64,000 bases of DNA from the NCBI GenBank assembly GCA_937996235.1, contig CALKVK010000023.1, positions 124,001 to 188,000 on the forward strand, read 5' to 3'. This document shows positions 1 to 7,958 of the stretch, one piece after another; the first letter of the stretch is position 1; every line of letters begins with the position of its first letter. This DNA is from an uncultured bacterium (lineage in GTDB: Bacteria > Planctomycetota > JAJSAM01 > JAJVHW01). A model generated the notes under the pieces. The model was given only the letters and a program-made list of their open reading frames with translations, did no database searches and had not been told where the DNA came from. Position numbers and translations under genes: made by a program.

Positions 1-6
1 GGGCCC

Positions 7-1431
7 GTGCCGCCGCGACCGGCCGAGGCGACGCGGCTCGTGTTCGGCGCCGAGCCGTCGGACGCCTGGGCGCACGTGACGCCGCCGTTCGCGCTGCGCG
101 TCTACGGCGAGCCGTGCGACGGACTCGTCGTCTCGGCGTACGGCTGGGTGCTGCCGGGTGCCGACGCGCCGTTCGCGGCCGACCCGACCCCGCCGCGCGA
201 CGCCGCAGGTCCGCGCGCTCTGCCGTTCGCGCCGGGCACCGGCACGCCCGACGGCGTCGTCGCCGCCCACTGGACCTCCGCGCGCGCGACCGCGTGGACG
301 TGGACCGAGGGCGACGCGCCGGCGCGGCGCTTCGTCGTGGCGTGGGAGCACGCCGCCGAGGACGCGGGCCGCGTGCGCGCGTTCCGCGTCGTCTTCCACG
401 AGGCGGACGGCCGTGTGGACGTCGCGCGCGAAGCCGCGGAGTCCGCGGCGGCGAGCGACGACGCCGCGCTCTGCGGCATCGACGAGCGCGCGGGCGGTCG
501 CGCCGTCGTCGCAGCGCCCGTCGGCGCGGCGCCGTGGACGGTCTTCGAGCCGCGCACGGTGCGCGTGGACGTGCCGGGCCTCGCGCGCGAGGGCGCGCCG
601 GTCACGTGGCAGGACGTGCGCCGCGAGTCGGTCGTCCCGGACGGCTGCACGCGCCGCTGCACGTATCTCGCGCGCGGGCTGCACGTCTTCCACGTGCCGG
701 ACCGCGTGCTCCCGCCGGGCCGCGCGGGGCGCGAGCGGCGCGCCGAGCTCGCCGCGGAGGACGCCGCGACGTTCCCGCGCGCCGACGCGACACCCGGTGA
801 TCCGGTGCGCTGGGTGCGGCAGGTGCTCGACGGCAAGATCCTGCTCGTTCCCGCGGCCGGTGGCGCGCCGCAGCGCGTGTGGTTCCGCATCGTCGAGTAC
901 TACTCGCTCGACGCCGCGGGCCTCACGCTGACCGACCGCCACACGTGGAACCTGCGGTGGATGGTCGGCACGGCGCTCGGTCGCGACGATCCGCACGCGG
1001 CGATGGAGACGTGGTCGGCGTGGCGGGCGATGGCGCGCTCGCGGCTGAGCGTCGGCAAGCTGGTGCGCGTGGGCGGCGACGCGAGCGACGCGCAGTTCGA
1101 CAGCGGCCGCGCGAACGAGTACGTGCTCTGGTCCGGGCGCATCCGCGCGGGCACGCGCGGCGCGCTCGCCCCCGCCGAGACGCCCGACGCCGGCTGGCGG
1201 CGTTTCGTGTTCGTCGAGGAGGACACGAAGGTGACGCAGCACGCCGACGCCGCGGACCTGCGCTTCGTGCCTGACCCCAACTACGTGGACGGCGGGTACG
1301 AGTACGTCGTCGCGACCTCGGCGAACCCGTTCGGCTGGATCACCGGCGCCGACGTGCCCGCGCCGCCGCTCCGCGACGAGCCCTTCGACACGGACCCGGG
1401 CCGCGCAGCGGCCGAGACCACGCCGCGCTGA
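7..1431 (+). CDS. Hypothetical protein with beta-sandwich-like N-terminal half (possibly 5' partial)
   Basis: No family is recognised with certainty. The first in-frame start is GTG at position 7, but the frame is open to the window edge, so the true start may lie upstream. Residues about 85-150 read like an extracellular beta-sandwich of the nidogen/choice-of-anchor kind: a Trp-rich strand pair, then a run of alternating hydrophobic residues (RFVVAWEH, FRVVFHEADGRVDV). The C-terminal half is rich in Trp, Arg and Asp and shows no catalytic motif. No signal peptide is visible from this start, which would fit a missing N-terminus. The stop codon lies inside the first unit of a 14-bp tandem repeat. 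A cell-surface or secreted role is an inference. Confidence 0.7.
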   Translation: MPPRPAEATRLVFGAEPSDAWAHVTPPFALRVYGEPCDGLVVSAYGWVLPGADAPFAADPTPPRDAAGPRALPFAPGTGTPDGVVAAHWTSARATAWTWTEGDAPARRFVVAWEHAAEDAGRVRAFRVVFHEADGRVDVAREAAESAAASDDAALCGIDERAGGRAVVAAPVGAAPWTVFEPRTVRVDVPGLAREGAPVTWQDVRRESVVPDGCTRRCTYLARGLHVFHVPDRVLPPGRAGRERRAELAAEDAATFPRADATPGDPVRWVRQVLDGKILLVPAAGGAPQRVWFRIVEYYSLDAAGLTLTDRHTWNLRWMVGTALGRDDPHAAMETWSAWRAMARSRLSVGKLVRVGGDASDAQFDSGRANEYVLWSGRIRAGTRGALAPAETPDAGWRRFVFVEEDTKVTQHADAADLRFVPDPNYVDGGYEYVVATSANPFGWITGADVPAPPLRDEPFDTDPGRAAAETTPR

Positions 1432-1466
1432 TGTCACGGCGCTGATGTCACTGCGCTGATGTCACG
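1425..1466 (+). repeat. Three 14-bp tandem repeats straddling a stop codon
   Basis: GCGCTGATGTCAC plus one base is repeated at 1425-1438, 1439-1452 and 1453-1466. The TGA stop of the preceding gene (1429-1431) lies in the first unit, so each further copy supplies another TGA. Confidence 0.9.
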
Positions 1467-1517
1467 CGCTGGGGCCGCTGCGCGGCGCGCGGCCTTCCCC
1501 CCTGCCGGATCGACCGC

Positions 1518-1548
1518 TACCCTCGCCCGCGGTTCCGACAGGGAAGGA
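1518..1548 (+). promoter_or_regulatory. -10-like box and Shine-Dalgarno for the 1556 gene
   Basis: TACCCT (TANNNT type) at 1518-1523 is followed by a purine-rich site GGGAAGGA at 1541-1548, 7 nt before the ATG at 1556. No convincing -35 box is seen. Confidence 0.4.
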
Positions 1549-1555
1549 GACCGCC

Positions 1556-2752
1556 ATGCCCCGCAGCCGTGGACTCGTGCTCGCCGCCTCGCTCGTCCTG
1601 CTCTGCGCCGCGGCCGCGCGCGCCGAGGACATCACCGTGAACGTCTTCGAGGACGTGCCCGACGCGGATGCCTTCGACGGCGTCTGCGACGCGAACCTCT
1701 CGGTCGACGGTCTGCAGTGCTCGCTCCGCGCCGCGATCCAGCACGCGAACGCGACGCCCGGCGAGGACCGCATCATCGTGCCCGCGGGTCTCTATCGCCT
1801 GCGCCTCCGCGGCGACGGCGAGAACGCGGGCGCCACGGGCGACCTCGACATCACCGACGACGTCCTGATCGAGGGCGCCGGCGCAGGCGAGACGATCGTC
1901 GACGCGAAGAAGGCGAAGGACCGTGTCTTCGACGTGCTGGGCTCGGCGCGCGCCACGATCTCGGGTCTGACCCTGCGCTCCGGCAAGGCGCCCGCGACGG
2001 AGTCGGGCGGCGGCGTGCGCTGCCTGGGCGCCGAGACGACCGTCGCGAACTGCGCGATCCTCAAGTGCCGGGCGGGCGACGACGCGGGCGGGATCGACGT
2101 CCAGGGCGGCACGGTCTACGTGTTCGACACGTGGATCGACCGCTGCAAGGCGAAGGACGACGGCGGTGCGATGGACGTGGACGGCGGCGAGGTGGTGATC
2201 CAGCGCTGCGCGTTCACGCGCAACCGCGCGAAGTCCGAGGGCGGCGGCATCGAGAACTCGGGCTCGTTCGTGAGCATCCAGAACTCGACCATCAGCGCGA
2301 ACAAGGCCCGCGGCTCGGGCGGCATCTCGCTCGAGGACGGCGGCGTGCTCGGTCTCGACTTCTGCACCATCGCTAAGAACAAGGCGAAGTCCGGCGGCGG
2401 GATCGACACGTCGGACATCCAGTTCGGCACGAACACCGCCGACGCCTTCGCGACGATCTTCGAGAAGAACCGCAAGGGCAACTGCCGCGGCGGCCTGAAC
2501 TCGGCGAGCTACTGCGTCGACTCCGACGGGACGTGCGAGCTGAGCGGCCGGGGCAACGTCTCCGGCGCGTCGGCGCGCCTCCTCAAGCTCGCGAACAACG
2601 GCGGGCCGACGCCGACGCACGCGCTGCGCGACGACAGCCCCGCCCGCGACCTCGTCCCGAGCACCGAGGAGTCGTGCCCCGACACCGACCAGCGCGGCAC
2701 GCCCCGCCCGAGCTCGTGCAGCGCGGGCGCGTGGCAGGCCGAGCTGCCGTAG
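1556..2752 (+). CDS. Exported CSLREA-domain right-handed beta-helix protein
   Basis: Residues 1-22 form a Sec signal peptide ending AARA. The mature protein opens with a CSLREA-type domain; the signature here is CSLRAAIQHAN at about residues 58-68. This domain is typical of secreted polymorphic beta-helix proteins. Residues about 100-340 are a parallel beta-helix with repeated GGG-I/V-x-N turns (SGGGVR, DDGGAMDV, EGGGIEN, SGGISL, SGGGID). The tail, with PTPTHALRDDSPARD and paired cysteines, matches the choice-of-anchor Q end seen in such proteins. The likely role is a cell-surface or extracellular structural/adhesive protein; no enzyme motif is visible. The start is fixed by the GGGAAGGA site 7 nt upstream. 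Confidence 0.88.
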   Translation: MPRSRGLVLAASLVLLCAAAARAEDITVNVFEDVPDADAFDGVCDANLSVDGLQCSLRAAIQHANATPGEDRIIVPAGLYRLRLRGDGENAGATGDLDITDDVLIEGAGAGETIVDAKKAKDRVFDVLGSARATISGLTLRSGKAPATESGGGVRCLGAETTVANCAILKCRAGDDAGGIDVQGGTVYVFDTWIDRCKAKDDGGAMDVDGGEVVIQRCAFTRNRAKSEGGGIENSGSFVSIQNSTISANKARGSGGISLEDGGVLGLDFCTIAKNKAKSGGGIDTSDIQFGTNTADAFATIFEKNRKGNCRGGLNSASYCVDSDGTCELSGRGNVSGASARLLKLANNGGPTPTHALRDDSPARDLVPSTEESCPDTDQRGTPRPSSCSAGAWQAELP

Positions 2753-2771
2753 ATCCGCGCACGCCGCCCGG

Positions 2772-3551
2772 CTACTCGCCGCCGTCCTGCTTCTTCTTCC
2801 GGCGGTCGCGGCGCTCGGCGGCGTCCTTCTTCTTGTCGCGCTCGGCGGCGCGGCGCTCCGCGGCGGCGGCGAAGTCGAAGGACTTCTCGTGCTCCTTCCA
2901 CCACGCGCGCCAGTGGTCCGGGTCGTTGACCGGGCGCTCGCCCGTGGCGTAGGCCAGCGCCTGCGCGGCCGCCGAGCGCGTGCCCGTGCCGTCGCGGTGG
3001 CGCTTCGCCATCAGGTCGATGAGTCCCTCGATGGCCTTCGCGGAGGGGATGTTGCCGACGGCCATGCAGCGCGCGCGCACGACGTCGGTGGACGTGCCGT
3101 CGGCGATGTCGTCGAGGAGCGCGTCCACCGTCGAAGGCTGCGCGAGGTCGTGGAGCGCCGTGCACGCCGCGACGAGCTCGCCCTCCGTCTCCGCCTTCTT
3201 CGCCAGCGGCTTCAGGCGCTCTGCGACGGCGTCGGCGGCGCGCTTCTGCTGCGCCGGGTCCGTGCGGGCACCGAGCGCCGCGAGCGCCGCACGGCGCACG
3301 TCCGCGTCGTCGTCGCGCAGCAGCTTGACGAGCGGCGCGAGCAGGCGCTCGTCCTGCACGTCGCGCGCGGCCTCCGCGGCGGCGAGCCGCTCGAGCGGCG
3401 CGTCGGAGCGCTTCATGCGGGCGACGAGCCCGTCGACGTCGGGCTGCGCGGCATCCGACGCCGCGTCGTCGGCACGCGCGGCGGCTGGGACGGCGAGCGC
3501 GCCGCAGGCGAGCGCGCCTGCCGCGACGAGAGCCAGGACGACGTGACGCAT
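2772..3551 (-). CDS. Exported HEAT-repeat protein
   Basis: The 259-residue protein begins with a signal peptide ending AAARA. Residues about 45-200 hold HEAT/PBS-type helical repeats with recurring patterns such as LLRDDDADVRRAALAALG and periodic Asp/Arg pairs; HEAT solenoids are protein-binding scaffolds. The last 45 residues form a long charged helix rich in Lys, Arg and Glu (ERRAAERDKKK) ending in GGE. The ATG at 3551 is preceded by the purine-rich site GGAGGGA. The gene converges on the 1556 gene and leaves only 19 bp between the stop codons. Function beyond scaffolding cannot be told. Confidence 0.85.
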   Translation of the reverse strand: MRHVVLALVAAGALACGALAVPAAARADDAASDAAQPDVDGLVARMKRSDAPLERLAAAEAARDVQDERLLAPLVKLLRDDDADVRRAALAALGARTDPAQQKRAADAVAERLKPLAKKAETEGELVAACTALHDLAQPSTVDALLDDIADGTSTDVVRARCMAVGNIPSAKAIEGLIDLMAKRHRDGTGTRSAAAQALAYATGERPVNDPDHWRAWWKEHEKSFDFAAAAERRAAERDKKKDAAERRDRRKKKQDGGE

Positions 3552-3580
3552 CGACACTTCCCTCCGGTTCGTATGCGCGC

Positions 3581-4483
3581 TCAACCCGCCGCGCGCGCGT
3601 GTGTTTCGGGGGCACCGGGCATCGGCACGAGCTCGAGCGTCTGCGAAGCGATCGCGACGCGTCCACCCGAGGCCGCGACCTCCTCGAGCAGGCGGCGGAA
3701 CAGTGCGTCCTTCGTCGCGCGGCGCTGCCGGTAGTCCACGACGTAGCGGAGCGTGAACTCGAGCCAGTTGTCCGTGACGACCAGGAACACCGTCGGCGCC
3801 GTCGGGACGGGCTCCACGCGGTACTTCGCGGCGAGCGCGCGCCAGCTCTCCTCCGCGCTCCGGCCGTACGCGCCGACGGTCTCCTCGAGCACGCGCCCGA
3901 AGATCGTGCGCGCCAGGGCGGCGTCGCTCGTCGCGTGGACGGGCACGCGGACCTCGTCCCACAGGAACTCGAAGTCGGCGGAGTAGTTGAAGACGGGCTC
4001 GCGCACCACCGCGCTGTTCGCGACGCGCACGATGCGCCCGGTGTACTGGTCGCCTGCGACCCACTCGCCGATCTCGAGCAGCGTCGTGCGCAGCACCGTC
4101 ACGTCGATGACGTCGCCGCGCGTGCGCCCGAGCTGCACGCGGTCGCCGACGCGGTAGTAGTGCCCGAGGCCGTTCGCGACCCAGCCCGCGATGCTCGTCA
4201 GCACCTCCTGCAGCGCAAGCGCGGTGCCCGCCGCCGCGAAGCCGATCACGACGGCGACGTTGCCGAGGAACTCGTCGAACGTCGCCGCGACGGCGAGCGC
4301 GGCCGCGAGCCACGTGAGCAGCGCGAGCCCCTTCCGGACGCGGTAGCGCGTGTCGGGCTCCGCGACGGTCGCCGTGACGAGCCGCGCCGCGAGATGGCGC
4401 AGGAGCACGAGCACGCCGACGATCGCGAGCGCGGAGAGGACGCGCGGCGCGAGCGGGTGGTGCAGGAGAGCGCGCAGGTCCAT
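3581..4483 (-). CDS. Small-conductance mechanosensitive channel, MscS family
   Basis: The 300-residue product has two or three N-terminal membrane segments (about residues 15-33, 55-68, 73-92). These run into the MscS pore helix region (VVIGFAAAGTALALQEVLTSIAGW, described here by its Gly/Ala-rich pattern at about residues 77-100). The beta domain follows, with YYRVGDRVQLGRTRGDVIDV, and then the alpha/beta vestibule (RIVRVANSAVVREPVFNYS). MscS channels open under membrane tension to release solutes on osmotic downshift. The length is near the usual 280-300 residues of minimal MscS proteins. The gene lies 29 bp upstream of the HEAT gene on the same strand, so the two may be co-transcribed. Confidence 0.93.
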   Translation of the reverse strand: MDLRALLHHPLAPRVLSALAIVGVLVLLRHLAARLVTATVAEPDTRYRVRKGLALLTWLAAALAVAATFDEFLGNVAVVIGFAAAGTALALQEVLTSIAGWVANGLGHYYRVGDRVQLGRTRGDVIDVTVLRTTLLEIGEWVAGDQYTGRIVRVANSAVVREPVFNYSADFEFLWDEVRVPVHATSDAALARTIFGRVLEETVGAYGRSAEESWRALAAKYRVEPVPTAPTVFLVVTDNWLEFTLRYVVDYRQRRATKDALFRRLLEEVAASGGRVAIASQTLELVPMPGAPETHARAAG

Positions 4484-4724
4484 GGTGCACGCAGCGGCAG
4501 GGGTCTTGGCGCAGCTCCCACGCTACGCCCCCGACCCGCGCGGAGCGCGGGCGCAGGCCGCGCTCCGCGAGTTCGCGTGCGCCGAAGGTGACCTGCGTCG
4601 CTCCGGCGTTGCGCGCGCCGAAGGGTTGACGCAGACTCCCGGGCCGCGGTCCGACGGGCAGGCCCCGCTCCGATGGGCGGAGCGCGGCGGCCACGCGGCA
4701 GGCGGCGCAGGGTGGAGGGATGAC

Positions 4725-5267
4725 ATGCAGAAGCGATGGATGATGGCCACGTTCCTCGTGGTGGCGGTGGCGACGGCGCTCGCGGCGCCGCGCGGCAAGG
4801 GCGCGACGGCGGTCGGGCGCGCGTTCGAGATCTCGGCGAAGTCCGGTTACATCGTCCTGAACGACGTGCTCGTGGGCCCGGGGCAGCGCATCGTCTCGAA
4901 GTTCAAGGCGCCGCAGGCGGCCAAGTGCCTCGACGGCACGGCCGACGACGACTACTGCCGCGACTACATCGAGAACGGCACCGGCACGGCGTTCCTGTTC
5001 TGCGACTCGGACCGCGCCTGGCGCTTCCGGACGGCGATCGGCGGAAGCGACACGGAGCTGACCGGGAACGTGGACCCGACCGGCGAGTTCATCATGTCGG
5101 GCCGCCACGCGCTGTCGGGCGCCGACCTGTTCTTCGTGGGCAAGGCGAAGCTCCAGAAGGGCACGATCCTGCCGACGAAGATCTCCGGCACGCTCTACTT
5201 CACCAGCACCTCGATCGAGGAGTTCGGGCAGGTGAAGTTCAAGACCGTGCGGATGCTTTCGCAGTAG
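4725..5267 (+). CDS. Small exported protein of unknown function
   Basis: The 180-residue protein has a signal peptide (residues 1-21, ending TALAA) and a mature part of alternating hydrophobic and polar residues that suggests a single beta-rich domain. It has three cysteines (two near residues 67-77, one near 91). No family is recognised. The ATG at 4725 is chosen because GGAGGGA (4714-4720) sits 4 nt upstream and the signal peptide starts there; the open frame extends further 5' without support. The 28-bp palindromic array begins 12 bp after the stop and separates this gene from the convergent sigma-factor gene. Confidence 0.8.
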   Translation: MQKRWMMATFLVVAVATALAAPRGKGATAVGRAFEISAKSGYIVLNDVLVGPGQRIVSKFKAPQAAKCLDGTADDDYCRDYIENGTGTAFLFCDSDRAWRFRTAIGGSDTELTGNVDPTGEFIMSGRHALSGADLFFVGKAKLQKGTILPTKISGTLYFTSTSIEEFGQVKFKTVRMLSQ

Positions 5268-5279
5268 CCGGCGCGGCTG

Positions 5280-5407
5280 CGCGCTCAGCGCGCTGTGTGA
5301 GCCGTGCGCGCTCAGCGCGCTGTGGCAGCCATTACGCGCTCAGCGCGCTGTGGCAGCGATTGTGCGCTCAGCGCGCTGTGGCAGCGATTGCGCGCTCAGC
5401 GCGCGGG
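5280..5407. repeat. Array of 27-28-bp hairpin units between convergent genes
   Basis: The core GCGCTCAGCGCGC recurs at 5281-5293, 5308-5320, 5336-5348, 5364-5376 and 5392-5404, with spacings of 27, 28, 28 and 28 bp. Each core with its flanks is a palindrome of the form GCGC-TCA-GCGC. The last unit contains the stop codon (TCA on the plus strand, 5396-5398) of the minus-strand sigma-factor gene. Position and symmetry suggest a bidirectional terminator array. Confidence 0.92.
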
Positions 5408-7675
5408 CACCTCCACCGCGACGGGCGCGGCGACGACGGCTCCGACCGTGGCGTCGTCGCGGCCGTCGGCGTCGGCCCAGCTCGCACGGATGCGCGCCGC
5501 GCCCGCGGGGAGCGCGGCGACGCCGTCGGGCGCGAGGACGACACGCAGCGTGCGCGTCTCCCCCGTCGCGAGCGCGGCGGGCGCGTCGGCGCCGGCGTCG
5601 GCGCCCGTCTCGACGGAGGAGATGTCGAGAGCGCGCAGCAGCTCGCCCGTGCGCTCCGCCCACACGCGGAGCCGCGCCGCGCCGCCGCGCAGTCGCAGCG
5701 TCTCGCCACCCGCGTTGCGCAGACGCACGAGCAGCGTCGGCGGATCCGCGAGGAGCGCACTCGCGTCGAGCTCGCACACGAGTCCTCGTGCGGCGAGGTC
5801 CGGAGCGGCCTCGAACGGCACGAACAGCGTGTTGCTGCTCCGGATCTCGCCCTCCGCGTCGTCGCCGCGCTCGCCGCACGTCACCCACACGGCCGGGTGC
5901 TCCCGCACATGGGGCCACGCGAGGCCGGCCTCGCGCGGGAGCGGCAGCGGCACCGTGCGCCGCACGAGCTCCCAGCGGAGCGCGGTCGCGTCGATGCGGC
6001 ACGTGCGCGTCTCCCCCGCCGGAAGACGCAGCTCGGCGGCCGGGTCGCGCGGCGCCGAACGGGCCGCATCGCCGAACGCGAACCACGCGACGTGGCCCGG
6101 CCCGCCCTTGGTGCTGCGCCGCAGCGCGAACGCGCCGCGGAGCACGTGCTCCGACGTCGTCGGGTTCGTGATCTCGAGCACGAACGCGGTGCCCGCGCCC
6201 GACACGACGGCGCCCGACACGACGGCGCCCGGGACGACGGCCTCCGGACCGCGCAGCACGAGCAGCGGCTCGTCGGGCGGCGCGATCCGGAACGAGATCG
6301 GCGTCGCGTCGAGCACACCCGTCCACAGCCCCGCGACCTCCTTCTCCGAGACGCGGAAGCCGCTCTCGCCCCACGGCACCGTCGGGCGCTCGTGCCGCAG
6401 CCGCGCGGAGAGCACGTAGTCGCCGGGCGGCAGTTCCAGCGCACGCTGCGACGGGCTGCGGCGCGACGGGTCGAAGGGCGCGTCGGCGTCGATCGGCGCG
6501 ACGACGGAGACCGTCGTCCGCACGGCGTGCGTCGCCCGCGGCTCGAGCCGCACGACCGTGCCCTGCAGCCCGCGCACCCACTCCGACTGGAACGACGCCT
6601 CGGCGACGTCGTAGCGCGCGCCCTCCGCGCTGCGCAGCTCGAAGCCGGGGAAGGGCACGAGCCCGGCGAACTCGGGCACGTGGAAGCGCAGCGGCCCCGT
6701 GCCGCGGTTCTCGAACGTGGCGACGATCTCGAACGGCTGCCCCGCGCGCGGCGTCGGCGGATCGACCGCGAGCGTGTACGCGAGCACGCCGTCGGCGTAG
6801 GTCGCGGCGTCGTCGGCCGGCGGCAGCGGAACGACGCCGCCGTCCACGGCGTCGGAGGTCTCCCCGTCCTCCTCCTCGACGCCCTCGCCGTCGTCGCCGG
6901 GTGCGAGCGGCTCGTCGGCCTCGTGCACCGTCGACCCGACGTGCGCGCGGGGATCGCGCGGCGAGGACGCGAGCGGGGTCCCGCTCGCCACGCCGCCCGG
7001 CAGCGCGGGAGGCGGGGCCTCCTGCGCGGCGGCGAACCACACGACCGGTACGGTCGCGAGGAGCAGACTCGCGACGACGGCGACACGGACGGACATGCGC
7101 GGACCTCCCTCGTGTGCACGCGGCGCGGACGAGTCGGCGAGCGGCACGAGCGCGCGCACCCAGCGCGACCGGTCGCCGTGCTCCTCGTCGTCGAGTCGCT
7201 CGCGCAGCAGCGCGAGCCCGCGGCGCGTGCGCGTGCGCACCGTCTCCACGGGCACCTGCATGCGCGCGGCGACGTCGCGCGGCGGCAGCTCTTCGAAGAA
7301 GCGCAGCAGCAGCGTGCGGCGGTACGGCTCGTCGAGCTCCATCAGCGCGAGCACGAGCCGCCGGTGCTGCTCCGCACGCGCGACGACGTCGGCCGTCGCC
7401 TCGAGCCCTTCGCTGCGCGCCACGGCCTCCTCGCGACGGACACGCCGCGCGTCGGCGCGTCCGCGTGCGCGGACGGCGTTCCGCACGACACGCGCGAGCC
7501 ACGCGCGCGACGTGTCGGCGTCGCGCGGCGGGCTGCGCAGCGCGGCCGTCCACGTCTCCTGCAGCGCATCGTCGGCCGCGGCGTCGTCGTGGACGAGGCT
7601 GCGCGCGAGACCGCGCACCCACGCCGCGTGGCGCAGGAGTTCGTCGATCGGGACGGGTGGCGGCGAACTGCTCAT
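5396..7675 (-). CDS. ECF-type sigma factor fused to a membrane-anchored or exported domain
   Basis: Residues about 8-75 carry sigma region 2 (DDALQETWTAAL, AWLARVVRNAVRA). Residues about 105-162 carry region 4, with a helix-turn-helix (YRRTLLLRFFEELPPRDVAARM then VPVETVRTRTRRG, in two parts). This is a full-length ECF sigma factor. The frame then continues without a stop into a hydrophobic stretch from Met194 (VAVVASLLLATVPVVWFAAA) and about 540 residues of beta-rich sequence with Ig-like strands and an in-frame triple VVSGA repeat near residues 480-495. Met194 (ATG at 7096) has its own strong ribosome site AGGGAGG (7104-7110), so a separate exported protein may be made from the same gene. 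Either a one-polypeptide sensor/sigma or a two-product gene is possible. Confidence 0.85.
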   Translation of the reverse strand: MSSSPPPVPIDELLRHAAWVRGLARSLVHDDAAADDALQETWTAALRSPPRDADTSRAWLARVVRNAVRARGRADARRVRREEAVARSEGLEATADVVARAEQHRRLVLALMELDEPYRRTLLLRFFEELPPRDVAARMQVPVETVRTRTRRGLALLRERLDDEEHGDRSRWVRALVPLADSSAPRAHEGGPRMSVRVAVVASLLLATVPVVWFAAAQEAPPPALPGGVASGTPLASSPRDPRAHVGSTVHEADEPLAPGDDGEGVEEEDGETSDAVDGGVVPLPPADDAATYADGVLAYTLAVDPPTPRAGQPFEIVATFENRGTGPLRFHVPEFAGLVPFPGFELRSAEGARYDVAEASFQSEWVRGLQGTVVRLEPRATHAVRTTVSVVAPIDADAPFDPSRRSPSQRALELPPGDYVLSARLRHERPTVPWGESGFRVSEKEVAGLWTGVLDATPISFRIAPPDEPLLVLRGPEAVVPGAVVSGAVVSGAGTAFVLEITNPTTSEHVLRGAFALRRSTKGGPGHVAWFAFGDAARSAPRDPAAELRLPAGETRTCRIDATALRWELVRRTVPLPLPREAGLAWPHVREHPAVWVTCGERGDDAEGEIRSSNTLFVPFEAAPDLAARGLVCELDASALLADPPTLLVRLRNAGGETLRLRGGAARLRVWAERTGELLRALDISSVETGADAGADAPAALATGETRTLRVVLAPDGVAALPAGAARIRASWADADGRDDATVGAVVAAPVAVEVPAR
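7096..7110 (-). promoter_or_regulatory. Internal Shine-Dalgarno and start codon inside the sigma-fusion gene
   Basis: On the minus strand AGGGAGG (7104-7110) precedes an in-frame ATG (7094-7096) by 7 nt. It lies exactly where the sequence changes from the sigma-factor tail to a signal-peptide-like segment. Confidence 0.6.
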
Positions 7676-7914
7676 CGTGCGCAGGGATCATGCCACCGCG
7701 GGCCGTTCCGGTTCAGCACGCGCGCGGAATCGGCAGGACGTGCCGGCCGGCACCAAGGCCACCTTCGTCTTCGGACAGGGTGACCTCGCCGGACAGATCC
7801 GCGGCCTGGTGGGAGGTCGAACGGATCCCGGGTGACGCATCGTCCGTCTCCCGAAGACTCGGGGCGCCGGCCGCAAGGGCGGCGCCCCACGCCACACGCC
7901 TGCTCGCGAGACGC

Positions 7915-7950
7915 TACGCTGTCGGGGGGGGGCGGAAGGCACACGGGAGG
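7915..7950 (+). promoter_or_regulatory. -10-like box, G9 run and ribosome site before the serine hydrolase
   Basis: TACGCT at 7915-7920 fits the TANNNT -10 pattern. A run of nine G residues (7924-7932) lies just downstream, in the presumed leader. A GGGAGGGGG site (7945-7953) precedes the ATG at 7959. The remaining bases of 7676-7914 show no further feature I can name. Confidence 0.4.
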
Positions 7951-7958
7951 GGGATGCC

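Noticed and set aside
7676..7914. A gene remnant before the serine hydrolase
   Set aside because: One frame reads smoothly for about 30 codons, but there is no recognisable motif or start.
7924..7932. Run of nine G before the serine hydrolase as a phase-variation switch
   Set aside because: A single short run in a GC-rich genome, outside the coding frame and not shown to vary; too little support.
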